31,509 nt of DNA from positions 1 through 31,509 of the forward strand of contig DDEX01000097.1 in NCBI GenBank assembly GCA_002336845.1, in the 5' to 3' direction. Shown here piece by piece: positions 15,318 to 21,520 of the stretch (position 1 is its first letter; the number at the start of each line of letters is the position of its first letter). Made by a program: the position numbers and the translations under genes. A model generated the notes under the pieces. It searched no databases. It was not told where the DNA came from and saw nothing but the letters and a program-made list of their open reading frames with translations. The DNA comes from Rhodobacteraceae bacterium UBA1943 (GTDB lineage: Bacteria > Pseudomonadota > Alphaproteobacteria > Rhodobacterales > Rhodobacteraceae).

Positions 15318-15521
15318 ATGAAAAAGATCGCCCTCGCAACCGCCTTGTCGCTGGCCGCTACCACCGCTTTTGCCGGTGGTGTTGTTGAACCGACCATGGA
15401 ACCCGAAGTCGTCAAGGCCACGACCACCTCGTCCTCGGGCGGCATCCTGATTCCGCTGCTCCTGCTGATCGTGGTGGCTGCTGCCATCGCCTCGTCGGGC
15501 GGCAATGACCCCGTTCGTTAA
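15318..15521 (+). CDS. Small signal-peptide plus transmembrane protein, array copy 3
   Basis: This 67-residue copy has the shared signal peptide, GGVVEPTMEPEVVKA, TTTSSSGG and the common hydrophobic segment. It ends early with SGGNDPVR, a basic terminus not seen in the other copies. The linker downstream also differs: the stop TAA abuts ATGGAGAACGC instead of the usual TGATGAAGGGC type. A small rearrangement at the 3' end of this unit would explain both. ATG 15318 was chosen to match the other copies; an in-frame ATG at 15303 would add MKGSQ. Confidence 0.8.
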   Translation: MKKIALATALSLAATTAFAGGVVEPTMEPEVVKATTTSSSGGILIPLLLLIVVAAAIASSGGNDPVR

Positions 15522-15534
15522 TGGAGAACGCATG

Positions 15535-15756
15535 ATGAAAAAGATCGCACTCGCAACCGCCCTCTCGCTGGCCGCAACCTCGGCCTTCGCCGGTGGTGTT
15601 GTTGAGCCCGCCATGGAACCCGAAGTCGTCAAGGCCACGACCACTTCGTCCTCGGGTGGCATCCTGATTCCGCTGCTCCTGCTGATTGTGGTGGCCGCCG
15701 CTATCGCCTCGTCGGGTGGCAACGACACGCCGATTCCGCCGGCGATTCCCAACTGA
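15535..15756 (+). CDS. Small signal-peptide plus transmembrane protein, array copy 4
   Basis: The 73-residue product follows the array plan (GGVVEPAMEPEVVKA, TTTSSSGG, hydrophobic segment) with the tail SGGNDTPIPPAIPN, closest to copy 2. Two adjacent ATGs (15532 and 15535) are possible; GGAG at 15523-15526 suits either. I use 15535 so that it begins MKK like its paralogues. Its 5' linker is the odd one out in the array. Confidence 0.8.
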   Translation: MKKIALATALSLAATSAFAGGVVEPAMEPEVVKATTTSSSGGILIPLLLLIVVAAAIASSGGNDTPIPPAIPN

Positions 15757-15769
15757 TGAAGGGCTTCAA

Positions 15770-15979
15770 ATGAAAAAGATTGTCCTCGCAACTGCCCTGT
15801 CGCTGGCCGCAACCTCGGCTTTCGCCGGTGGTGTGGTTGAGCCCGTCGTGGAACCCGAAGTCGTCAAGGCCGAGACCACCTCGTCCTCGGGCGGCATCCT
15901 GATTCCGCTGCTGCTGTTGATCGTCGTGGCTGCTGCCATCGCCTCGTCGGGTGGCAACGACACGCCGATCATCGACTGA
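15770..15979 (+). CDS. Small signal-peptide plus transmembrane protein, array copy 5
   Basis: This 69-residue copy begins MKKIVLATALSLAATSAFA and has a more acidic linker (VVEPVVEPEVVKAETT) that resembles copy 1 in keeping AET. The hydrophobic segment is the same as in copies 2-4. The tail is SGGNDTPIID. The start lies 13 nt after the stop of copy 4, with GAAGGGC as a weak ribosome binding site, so reinitiation is plausible. Confidence 0.8.
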   Translation: MKKIVLATALSLAATSAFAGGVVEPVVEPEVVKAETTSSSGGILIPLLLLIVVAAAIASSGGNDTPIID

Positions 15980-15993
15980 TGAGGGGCTTTCAA

Positions 15994-16212
15994 ATGAAAA
16001 AGATTGCCCTCGCAACCGCCCTGTCGCTGGCCGCAACCTCGGCTTTCGCCGGTGGTGTGGTTGAGCCCACGATGGAACCCGAAGTCGTCAAGGCTACGAC
16101 CACTTCATCCTCGGGCGGCATCCTGATTCCGCTGCTGTTGTTGATCGTGGTGGCTGCGGCCATCGCCTCGTCAGGCGGCAGCGACGCTGGCACCGGCGGC
16201 GGTGGCACCTAA
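15994..16212 (+). CDS. Small signal-peptide plus transmembrane protein, array copy 6
   Basis: The last copy has 72 residues. It matches copies 3 and 4 through the hydrophobic segment but ends in a glycine-rich tail, SGGSDAGTGGGGT, unlike the proline-containing tails of copies 2 and 4. It is followed by a strong terminator, so copies 2-6 probably form one transcript. ATG 15994 matches the other copies; ATG 15979, overlapping the copy 5 stop, would add MRGFQ. Confidence 0.8.
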   Translation: MKKIALATALSLAATSAFAGGVVEPTMEPEVVKATTTSSSGGILIPLLLLIVVAAAIASSGGSDAGTGGGGT

Positions 16213-16219
16213 GCAAAGG

Positions 16220-16243
16220 AAGGGGGCCTTTGGCCCCCTTTTT
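16220..16243. terminator. Terminator closing the small-protein array, shared with hemH
   Basis: A 9-bp stem AAGGGGGCC / GGCCCCCTT with a TTT loop runs into TTTTT on the plus strand. It lies between the array stop (16212) and the convergent hemH stop (16242). On the minus strand the trailing sequence is moderately T-rich, so it may serve both genes. Confidence 0.85.
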
Positions 16244-17300
16244 ACACCCAGCCCTGAAGGTTCTGGACAATCGTCGCGCATAGCGCATCGATATGCGCAG
16301 GCTGGTCGTTCAGGCAGGGAATGTAGGTAAACTCTTCCCCCCCCGCGTGCAGGAAACTTTCGCGAATTTCGCCGTTGATCTCTTCCAGCGTCTCGATGCA
16401 ATCCGCGCTGAAGGCAGGGGCAATCACCGCGATGCGCTTCTTGCCCTGTTTTGCCAGTTCCGCCACATGCTGCACCGTATAGGGCCGCAGCCATTCCTCG
16501 CGGCCAAAGACCGATTGGAACGTGGTCAGAATCTCACCCTTGTCCCAACCCAGCCGCTCGCGCAGCAGGCGAGAGGTTTTCTGGCACTGGCAATGGTAGG
16601 GGTCGCCCTCGCGCAGATAGCGTTGTGGCATTCCGTGATAGCTGGCGATCAGATGGTCTGGCCGGTGGGCAAGCCCGGCATAGGCCCGTTCGACCGACTG
16701 GGCCAGTGCTTCGATATAGAGGGGTTCTTCGAAATATTCCGGCACAGTTCTGGCGGCTGGCTGACGCTTTTCCTTGGTCAGTGCGGCAAAGAACGCGTCA
16801 TTGGCCGTGGCGGTGGTGGCGCCGGCATATTGCGGATAAAGTGGGAAAAACAGGATCTTTTCGCAACCCGCCTCGACCATCGAGCGCACCTTTGAGCCGG
16901 TGGATGGGTTGCCATAGCGCATACAGAAATCCACCATCACCTTGTCGCCATGGGTCTCGGCCATCCGCGCGGCAATCGCCGCCGTCTGGTCTTTGGTTAT
17001 GGTCATCAACGGGCTTTCACCCTTGTCGTGGTTCCAGATCAGCTTGTAGTTCGCGCCGCTGCTGAAAGGCCGTTTGGTCAGGATGATCAGTTGCAGCAGC
17101 GGCTGCCACTTCCAGTTCGGAATGTCGATCACCCGCTTGTCCGACAGGAACTCGTTGAGATACCGCCGCATCGACCAATAGTCATAATTGTCGGGCGTGC
17201 CCAGGTTGGCCAGCAGAACCCCGACCTTTGCCGTTTTCACCTTGGGGTGGGCAGCCGGGGCATGGGCAAGCCGCCCGGTTCCTGGGGTCACATCGGTCAT
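16242..17300 (-). CDS. hemH: Ferrochelatase
   Basis: Ferrochelatase inserts Fe2+ into protoporphyrin IX, the last step of protoheme synthesis, at the inner face of the cytoplasmic membrane. The 352-residue protein shows the family blocks VGVLLANLGTPDN near the N-terminus, FPLYPQYAGATTA mid-chain, the catalytic histidine in SYHGMPQRYLREGDPY, and PAFSADCIETLEEINGE near the C-terminus. The start ATG 17300 has AGAGGAG 7 nt upstream, which is why I did not use the longer frame to 17354. It lies 50 nt downstream of the methyltransferase-like gene on the same strand, so the two may be cotranscribed. Confidence 0.95.
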   Translation of the reverse strand: MTDVTPGTGRLAHAPAAHPKVKTAKVGVLLANLGTPDNYDYWSMRRYLNEFLSDKRVIDIPNWKWQPLLQLIILTKRPFSSGANYKLIWNHDKGESPLMTITKDQTAAIAARMAETHGDKVMVDFCMRYGNPSTGSKVRSMVEAGCEKILFFPLYPQYAGATTATANDAFFAALTKEKRQPAARTVPEYFEEPLYIEALAQSVERAYAGLAHRPDHLIASYHGMPQRYLREGDPYHCQCQKTSRLLRERLGWDKGEILTTFQSVFGREEWLRPYTVQHVAELAKQGKKRIAVIAPAFSADCIETLEEINGEIRESFLHAGGEEFTYIPCLNDQPAHIDALCATIVQNLQGWV

Positions 17301-17350
17301 CTGCTTGCTCCTCTGCTCGCCCGTCCCAGATAGCGCGGCGGCGGCGGCGG

Positions 17351-18151
17351 TCAACCACCCTCGCGCGGCAAGGGACGTTCCGCCGCATTCAGCGCCTCGG
17401 CCAGCCGGGCCGCGGCCGAGCCGGGGCGCAACGGTTTCTGCTGGCCCTCATGCGGTGCCCAACCGGTCAGCGCGATGATCTCGAAGGTTGCCGGAATCCG
17501 CCCGTCCGCCCCGCCGAATCGCTCGTGATAGATATTCGCCGCCCGCAGCATCAGCCCCCGCCTTGTCGGGTGGCGCACCCGGCCTGCCAGCGCATTGCTC
17601 TCACCCATCGCGCGCAGGTCGGCCATCAGGCGGAAGGCGCTCTCATACCGCACCGTCCTGGTAAAGCTGTCCGCCACCGGCAAGGCAAAACCCGCCCGGC
17701 CCAACAGCCCGCCCAGATCGCGAATCTCTCCCATCGGCAGCACCCGAGGCGACAGGCCGCCCGTCACCTCGGCCTCGGCCTCGGCCAGACAGGCGCGCAA
17801 CTCATGCAAGGTCTGGCCGCCGAACAGAAAGGCCATCATCAAACCATCGGGTCGCAGCGCGCGGCGGCACTGCACCAACTGCCCCACCGGGTCATTCGCC
17901 CAATGCAGGCACAGCCCATGCACCACCAGATCCTGCGCGCCTTCGCCCAGATCCAGCACTTCAGCCTCTGGCACACTGCGCCACCCCCCCCACAGACGGG
18001 GAAAAGGCGTCACGACAACGGCCTCTGTAAAGGTTCTGTTAACCTCAGCGAGTCTCTCCTCGACATCGGCCACCACCTCTTCATGCAGGAAGAATTCAGT
18101 GGCGCGGGCGCGGTTTCGGCTCAGGGCGGCAAGATCGGTCAGCGGTGTCAT
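17351..18151 (-). CDS. BioC/NDUFAF5-like methyltransferase-fold protein with a degenerate SAM site
   Basis: The 266-residue product resembles the BioC / NDUFAF5 branch of class I methyltransferases. Recognisable parts are FFLHEEVVADVEERLAEVNR, DLVVHGLCLHWANDP, GQLVQCRRALRPDG and FGGQTLHELR. The glycine-rich SAM motif normally between the first two is missing; the sequence there runs TPFPRLWGGWRSVPEAEVLDLGEG. Human NDUFAF5 is reported to act as a hydroxylase on a complex I subunit, so methyl transfer cannot be assumed. Start codons at 18163 and 18151 both have weak ribosome binding sites; I chose 18151. It is divergent from comF with only 23 nt between the starts. Confidence 0.75.
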   Translation of the reverse strand: MTPLTDLAALSRNRARATEFFLHEEVVADVEERLAEVNRTFTEAVVVTPFPRLWGGWRSVPEAEVLDLGEGAQDLVVHGLCLHWANDPVGQLVQCRRALRPDGLMMAFLFGGQTLHELRACLAEAEAEVTGGLSPRVLPMGEIRDLGGLLGRAGFALPVADSFTRTVRYESAFRLMADLRAMGESNALAGRVRHPTRRGLMLRAANIYHERFGGADGRIPATFEIIALTGWAPHEGQQKPLRPGSAAARLAEALNAAERPLPREGG

Positions 18152-18174
18152 GCACCGGACCATAGGAGGCGAAA

Positions 18175-18912
18175 ATGGGATTGCAAGCAGGCGCGCTGCG
18201 GGCCGCGTTGCATCTGGTCTATCCGCCGCAATGCCTGACCTGCGATGCGCTGGTCACAACCGATTTCGGCCTCTGCGGCACCTGCTGGCGCGAAACGCCT
18301 TTCGTGTCGGGTCTGGTCTGTGACCGCTGCGGCATTCCGCTGCCGGGAGAGGATAGCACCGACCCCGAGTATTGCGACGATTGCCTGACCATCGCCCGGT
18401 CATGGGCGCGGGGCCGGGCGGCATTGCTCTACAAGGACAAGGCCCGCCAGATGGTTCTGGCCCTGAAACACGGCGACCGGCTTGACCTTGCGCGCCCGGC
18501 GGCCGCCTGGATGCTGCGTGCCGCCCAGCCCTTGCTGGAACCCGGCATGCTGGTGGCCCCCATCCCGCTGCACCGCCTGCGGCTGTTCAGGCGGCGTTAC
18601 AACCAGTCGGCGCTGCTGTCTGCCCGCATCGCGCGGGCAGCGGCGCTGGAGCATTGCCCCGACCTCCTCTTGCGTCCTCGCTCAACGCCCAGCCAGGAAG
18701 GGCGTGACCGTCAGATGCGCTTTGCCAATATGTCCGGTGCGCTGACCCTGCATCCCCGACGTGCCGCCCGCGCGAAAGACCGTCACATCCTGCTGGTCGA
18801 TGATGTGATGACCTCTGGCGCCACGCTTGCCGCCGCCGCCGAGGCCTGCCTTGCCCATGGCGCAACACAGATTTCGGTTCTGGTGCTGGCACGCGTTGCG
18901 AAGGATGCCTAA
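18175..18912 (+). CDS. ComF family protein (phosphoribosyltransferase fold with zinc finger)
   Basis: The 245-residue protein has N-terminal zinc-finger cysteines (PPQCLTCDAL, LCGTCW, CDRCGIPL, YCDDC) and a phosphoribosyltransferase-type domain with the PRPP-loop motif HILLVDDVMTSGAT near the C-terminus. The conserved blocks ALKHGDRLDLA, VAPIPLHRLRLFRRRYNQ and RQMRFANMSGA are typical of ComF/GntX. ComF is needed for DNA uptake in competent bacteria, but homologues are widespread in non-competent species, so the role here is open. AGGAGG lies 5 nt before ATG 18175. Confidence 0.9.
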   Translation: MGLQAGALRAALHLVYPPQCLTCDALVTTDFGLCGTCWRETPFVSGLVCDRCGIPLPGEDSTDPEYCDDCLTIARSWARGRAALLYKDKARQMVLALKHGDRLDLARPAAAWMLRAAQPLLEPGMLVAPIPLHRLRLFRRRYNQSALLSARIARAAALEHCPDLLLRPRSTPSQEGRDRQMRFANMSGALTLHPRRAARAKDRHILLVDDVMTSGATLAAAAEACLAHGATQISVLVLARVAKDA

Positions 18913-18956
18913 ATCCCTATAGTTCCGCGCAAAGCGGGGCTTCGCAAAGGCATCCC

Positions 18957-19211
18957 ATGAAAACCGTTGAAATCTACACCACCCCCACCTGCCCCTATTG
19001 CCAGGCCGCCAAGCGGCTTTTGGCCAAGAAGGGCGTGGCTTACAGCGAGATCGATGTTTCGCGCGATCCGGCGTTGCGTGCCGCCATGACCGAACGGGCC
19101 GGCGGCCGCCGCACTGTGCCGCAAATCTTCATCGGCGGCACCGGCGTTGGCGGCAGCGATGACATCCACCTGCTTGACCACCAAGGCAAGCTGGACGCGA
19201 TGCTGGCGTGA
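18957..19211 (+). CDS. grxC: Glutaredoxin 3
   Basis: This 84-residue dithiol glutaredoxin reduces protein disulfides and glutathione mixed disulfides using glutathione. The active site C12-P-Y-C15 sits in TTPTCPYCQAAKRLL; the cis-proline loop RRTVPQIFIGG and the glutathione-binding GGSDDIHLLD follow. Length and motifs match bacterial Grx3. It starts a group of three overlapping genes: its stop overlaps the start region of the amidase gene. Confidence 0.95.
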   Translation: MKTVEIYTTPTCPYCQAAKRLLAKKGVAYSEIDVSRDPALRAAMTERAGGRRTVPQIFIGGTGVGGSDDIHLLDHQGKLDAMLA

Positions 19212-20044
19212 TGCGGGTCGCTCTGGTTCAGTTGAACGTGTCGGACGATCCGGCGGCAAACCTTGCCGCCACGCTGGACCTTGTGGCGCAGGCGGCAAGG
19301 GGCGGGGCGCAGTTCGTCCTGACGCCGGAATGCACCAACATCCTGTCATCGAACCGCGACCATCAGCGCAGCTCCCTGCACCATGAGGAAGACGATCCAA
19401 GCCTTGCCGCCCTGCAAAAGGCGGCTGCGCAGCACGGTATCTGGCTGCTGATCGGCTCTCTGGGACTCAAGACCCACGATGCCGACGGCCGCTTCGCCAA
19501 CCGCTCGATCCTGGTGGCCCCCGATGGCTGCATCGCCGCGCGGTACGATAAAATTCATATGTTCGACGTGAATGTCTCGGAAACCGAGGTTTATCGCGAA
19601 AGCGCCGCCTATCGCCCCGGCGCCAGGGCAGTTCTGGCCGAAACGCCCTTTGCGAAAATCGGCATGGCAGTGTGTTACGACCTGCGTTTTCCGCGCCTGT
19701 TCCGCCGTCTGGCCAAGGCCGGCGCGCAAATCCTTACCGTTCCGGCGGCCTTCAACGACACTACCGGGGCTGCACATTGGCATGTCCTCTTGCGGGCCCG
19801 CGCGATTGAAACCGGCTGCTTCGTTCTTGCCCCCGCCCAGACCGGCCAACACCCCGAGACACATGGCCCCGGAAAGCGCCGCACCTATGGGCATTCGCTG
19901 GCCATAGCACCCTGGGGAGAGGTGCTGGCCGATGCCGGCACCGAACCCGGCGTGACCTTTGTCGATCTCGACCTGAGCCAGGTCGAAAAGGCCCGCGCCC
20001 GCGTACCCTCGATCACCCATGATCGCGCGTTTGACGGCCCATGA
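19211..20044 (+). CDS. Nit-type carbon-nitrogen hydrolase (omega-amidase / deaminated glutathione amidase-like)
   Basis: The 277-residue enzyme belongs to the nitrilase superfamily. The catalytic triad is visible: Glu in VLTPECTNI, Lys in YDKIHMFDV, and the nucleophile Cys in MAVCYDLRFPRLFR. These sequences resemble the Nit1/Nit2 branch, which hydrolyses deaminated glutathione or alpha-ketoglutaramate; the sequence alone does not decide between them. The gene abuts grxC: ATG 19211 overlaps its stop by 1 nt and GTG 19208 by 4 nt, so either start is possible. A glutaredoxin neighbour fits a role in glutathione repair, but this is inference. Confidence 0.88.
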   Translation: MRVALVQLNVSDDPAANLAATLDLVAQAARGGAQFVLTPECTNILSSNRDHQRSSLHHEEDDPSLAALQKAAAQHGIWLLIGSLGLKTHDADGRFANRSILVAPDGCIAARYDKIHMFDVNVSETEVYRESAAYRPGARAVLAETPFAKIGMAVCYDLRFPRLFRRLAKAGAQILTVPAAFNDTTGAAHWHVLLRARAIETGCFVLAPAQTGQHPETHGPGKRRTYGHSLAIAPWGEVLADAGTEPGVTFVDLDLSQVEKARARVPSITHDRAFDGP

Positions 20045-20484
20045 GCGAGCGTCTCGACGATCTTGCCGTCGCCCTGTTCGGAGAGCTGTTCATGGCCGAT
20101 CAGCTTGCCCGCAACCGCATATCAAAGGCCCTGCCCAAGGGGATGGAGCTGTCGCATTTTTCCGTCCTGAACCATCTGGCGCGCATCAGCGACGAACGGA
20201 CACCGGCCCAGCTTGCCCGCGCCTTCCATGTCACGCGCGGCGCGATGACCAATACGCTCAGCCGTCTGGAATGGGCAGGGCACATCCACATCCGCCCCGA
20301 TTGGGATGACGCCCGGCAAAAATTCGTGGCGATTTCCCCGGCGGGCCGGGCCGCCCGCGATGCCGCCGTGGCCTCGGTTGTGCCGATGATCGGAGAAGTG
20401 GTGCAGGCTTTGGGCTCGGAAAAGGTGCGCGCCCTTTTGCCCGTGCTGCGCGAACTGCGGCTGAAAATGGAAGGGGAGGGCTGA
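20041..20484 (+). CDS. MarR family transcriptional regulator
   Basis: This 147-residue protein is a winged-helix MarR-type regulator. The DNA-binding region runs from about 45 to 105, with TPAQLARAFHVTRGAMTNTLSRLE as the helix-turn-helix and a wing around IRPDWDDARQKFVAIS. The stop of the amidase gene overlaps its ATG, so the three genes grxC, amidase and marR probably form one transcript. MarR proteins often repress their own operon and respond to small ligands or oxidants. No palindromic operator is obvious upstream of grxC. Confidence 0.88.
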   Translation: MSERLDDLAVALFGELFMADQLARNRISKALPKGMELSHFSVLNHLARISDERTPAQLARAFHVTRGAMTNTLSRLEWAGHIHIRPDWDDARQKFVAISPAGRAARDAAVASVVPMIGEVVQALGSEKVRALLPVLRELRLKMEGEG

Positions 20485-20495
20485 CAACCAGCCCT
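20477..20495 (+). terminator. Stem-loop at the marR stop codon, weak terminator candidate
   Basis: AGGGCTG (20477-20483) pairs with CAGCCCT (20489-20495) over an ACAAC loop. The stem includes the stop codon region. There is no T-run, so termination would need Rho or another factor. Confidence 0.3.
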
Positions 20496-20579
20496 ACCGG
20501 CCCGCTTCAACGGCGCGGCACCCATGTGCGATCATCCGCATCCCGCGACCAAGACTCCCCTCGGGGAACACCCAACACC

Positions 20580-20608
20580 TTGACCGTAAAAGGTTATCCC
20601 AAACTTAC
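20580..20608 (+). promoter_or_regulatory. Predicted promoter of the YihY/BrkB-like gene
   Basis: TTGACC (20580-20585), a 17-nt spacer and ACTTAC (20603-20608) form a plausible sigma70-type promoter. Transcription would begin near 20615, the position of an in-frame GTG. Confidence 0.45.
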
Positions 20609-20659
20609 TGGCGCGTGATTCCCCTTGCCGCCGCGCCCATCCTCGCCCATCCTGCCTCC

Positions 20660-21520
20660 ATGCGGCTTTCGTTCCTTCACCCCGATCTGATCGCGGCCTT
20701 CTGGCGGTTCTATCGCCGGATCGATCATGCCGAGATTGACCTGATCGCTGCTGGCGTCGCCTTTTATGCCTTTCTTGCCATCTTCCCCGCAGCCGCCGCA
20801 GTGATTTCGATGTGGAGCTTCATCTCCAACCCCGCCGTGATCCGGCAGGAGCTGGAGTTGATACGCCCGCTGGTTCCGGTGGATTTCTTCAACCTGATCT
20901 CAGCGCAGGTCGATCAGCTTCTCTCGCTCGGCTCCTCGCATTTCGGGGTGACCGCCTTCGTCTCGCTGATGCTGGCCCTGTGGTCGGCCCGGGCAGGGGC
21001 GGCGGCGCTGATCCGCGGGTTGAACGCGATCCATCAGCGCCCCAACCGCGCCGGGCACCGCCATCAGTTACGGGCGATTTTCCTGACTTTCGTTCTGATA
21101 GGGCTGGTTCTGGCCGCAATGATCATGGCGGTGATCATGCCGCTTCTGGCAACCTTTCTGCCCGAATGGATGGATTGGGCGGGCCTGACCACCACCACCA
21201 ATCTGGGCCTGGCGCTGCTGTTTGCGGTGCTGGCGGTCGGCCTTGCCTTCCGCCTTGGCCCGAATCACGGCCCCAGCGCACCCCCGCTGTTTTCCTGGGG
21301 TCTGTTGGTTGCCGTTGTCCTGTGGGGGCTGGTGACGCGGGGCTTCATGCTCTACCTCGCGAACTTCAACAGCTATAACCGGGTTTATGGCTCCATTGGC
21401 GCGGTGGCGGTCACGATGATCTGGTTGTACCTGACCGCCTATGCCGTGCTGCTGGGTGCGGCCGTGGATGCCGAACGGCAAAAGCTGCGCCGCATCCGCG
21501 AACGCGGGGCTACCGAGTGA
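20660..21520 (+). CDS. YihY/BrkB family inner-membrane protein
   Basis: The 286-residue protein is a multi-pass membrane protein of the YihY/BrkB (formerly RNase BN) family, whose function is not settled. Family features are RIDHAEIDLIAAGVAFYAFLA in the first membrane segment, ALWSARAGAAALIRGLNAIH in the middle, and YNRVYGSIGAVAVTMIWLYL near the end. About six hydrophobic segments are visible. ATG 20660 is used here; a GTG at 20615 would add 15 residues and lies at the predicted transcription start. Neither start has a clear ribosome binding site. The 3' end overlaps the convergent UnbV-type gene by 11 nt. Confidence 0.85.
   Translation: MRLSFLHPDLIAAFWRFYRRIDHAEIDLIAAGVAFYAFLAIFPAAAAVISMWSFISNPAVIRQELELIRPLVPVDFFNLISAQVDQLLSLGSSHFGVTAFVSLMLALWSARAGAAALIRGLNAIHQRPNRAGHRHQLRAIFLTFVLIGLVLAAMIMAVIMPLLATFLPEWMDWAGLTTTTNLGLALLFAVLAVGLAFRLGPNHGPSAPPLFSWGLLVAVVLWGLVTRGFMLYLANFNSYNRVYGSIGAVAVTMIWLYLTAYAVLLGAAVDAERQKLRRIRERGATE

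Larger units (their letters stand above)
15082..16212 (+). repeat. Tandem direct repeats: five gene-sized units of about 217-236 bp
   Basis: Starts at 15082, 15318, 15535, 15770 and 15994 are spaced 236, 217, 235 and 224 bp. The units are nearly identical in DNA over the signal-peptide and hydrophobic-segment codons and differ mainly at the C-terminal codons and linkers. Linkers are 13-14 nt, of the form TGATGAAGGGC..CAA before the next ATG, except between copies 3 and 4. This points to recent tandem duplication, with gene conversion possible. Confidence 0.9.

Noticed and set aside
14946..15812. 288-residue minus-strand frame across the small-protein array
   Set aside because: It is the repeated antisense of the array genes; its periodicity comes from the tandem repeats and it has no ribosome binding site or terminator logic.
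15082..16212. Regularly spaced repeats considered as a CRISPR array
   Set aside because: Units are over 200 bp and each is an intact reading frame; there are no short repeats with unique spacers.
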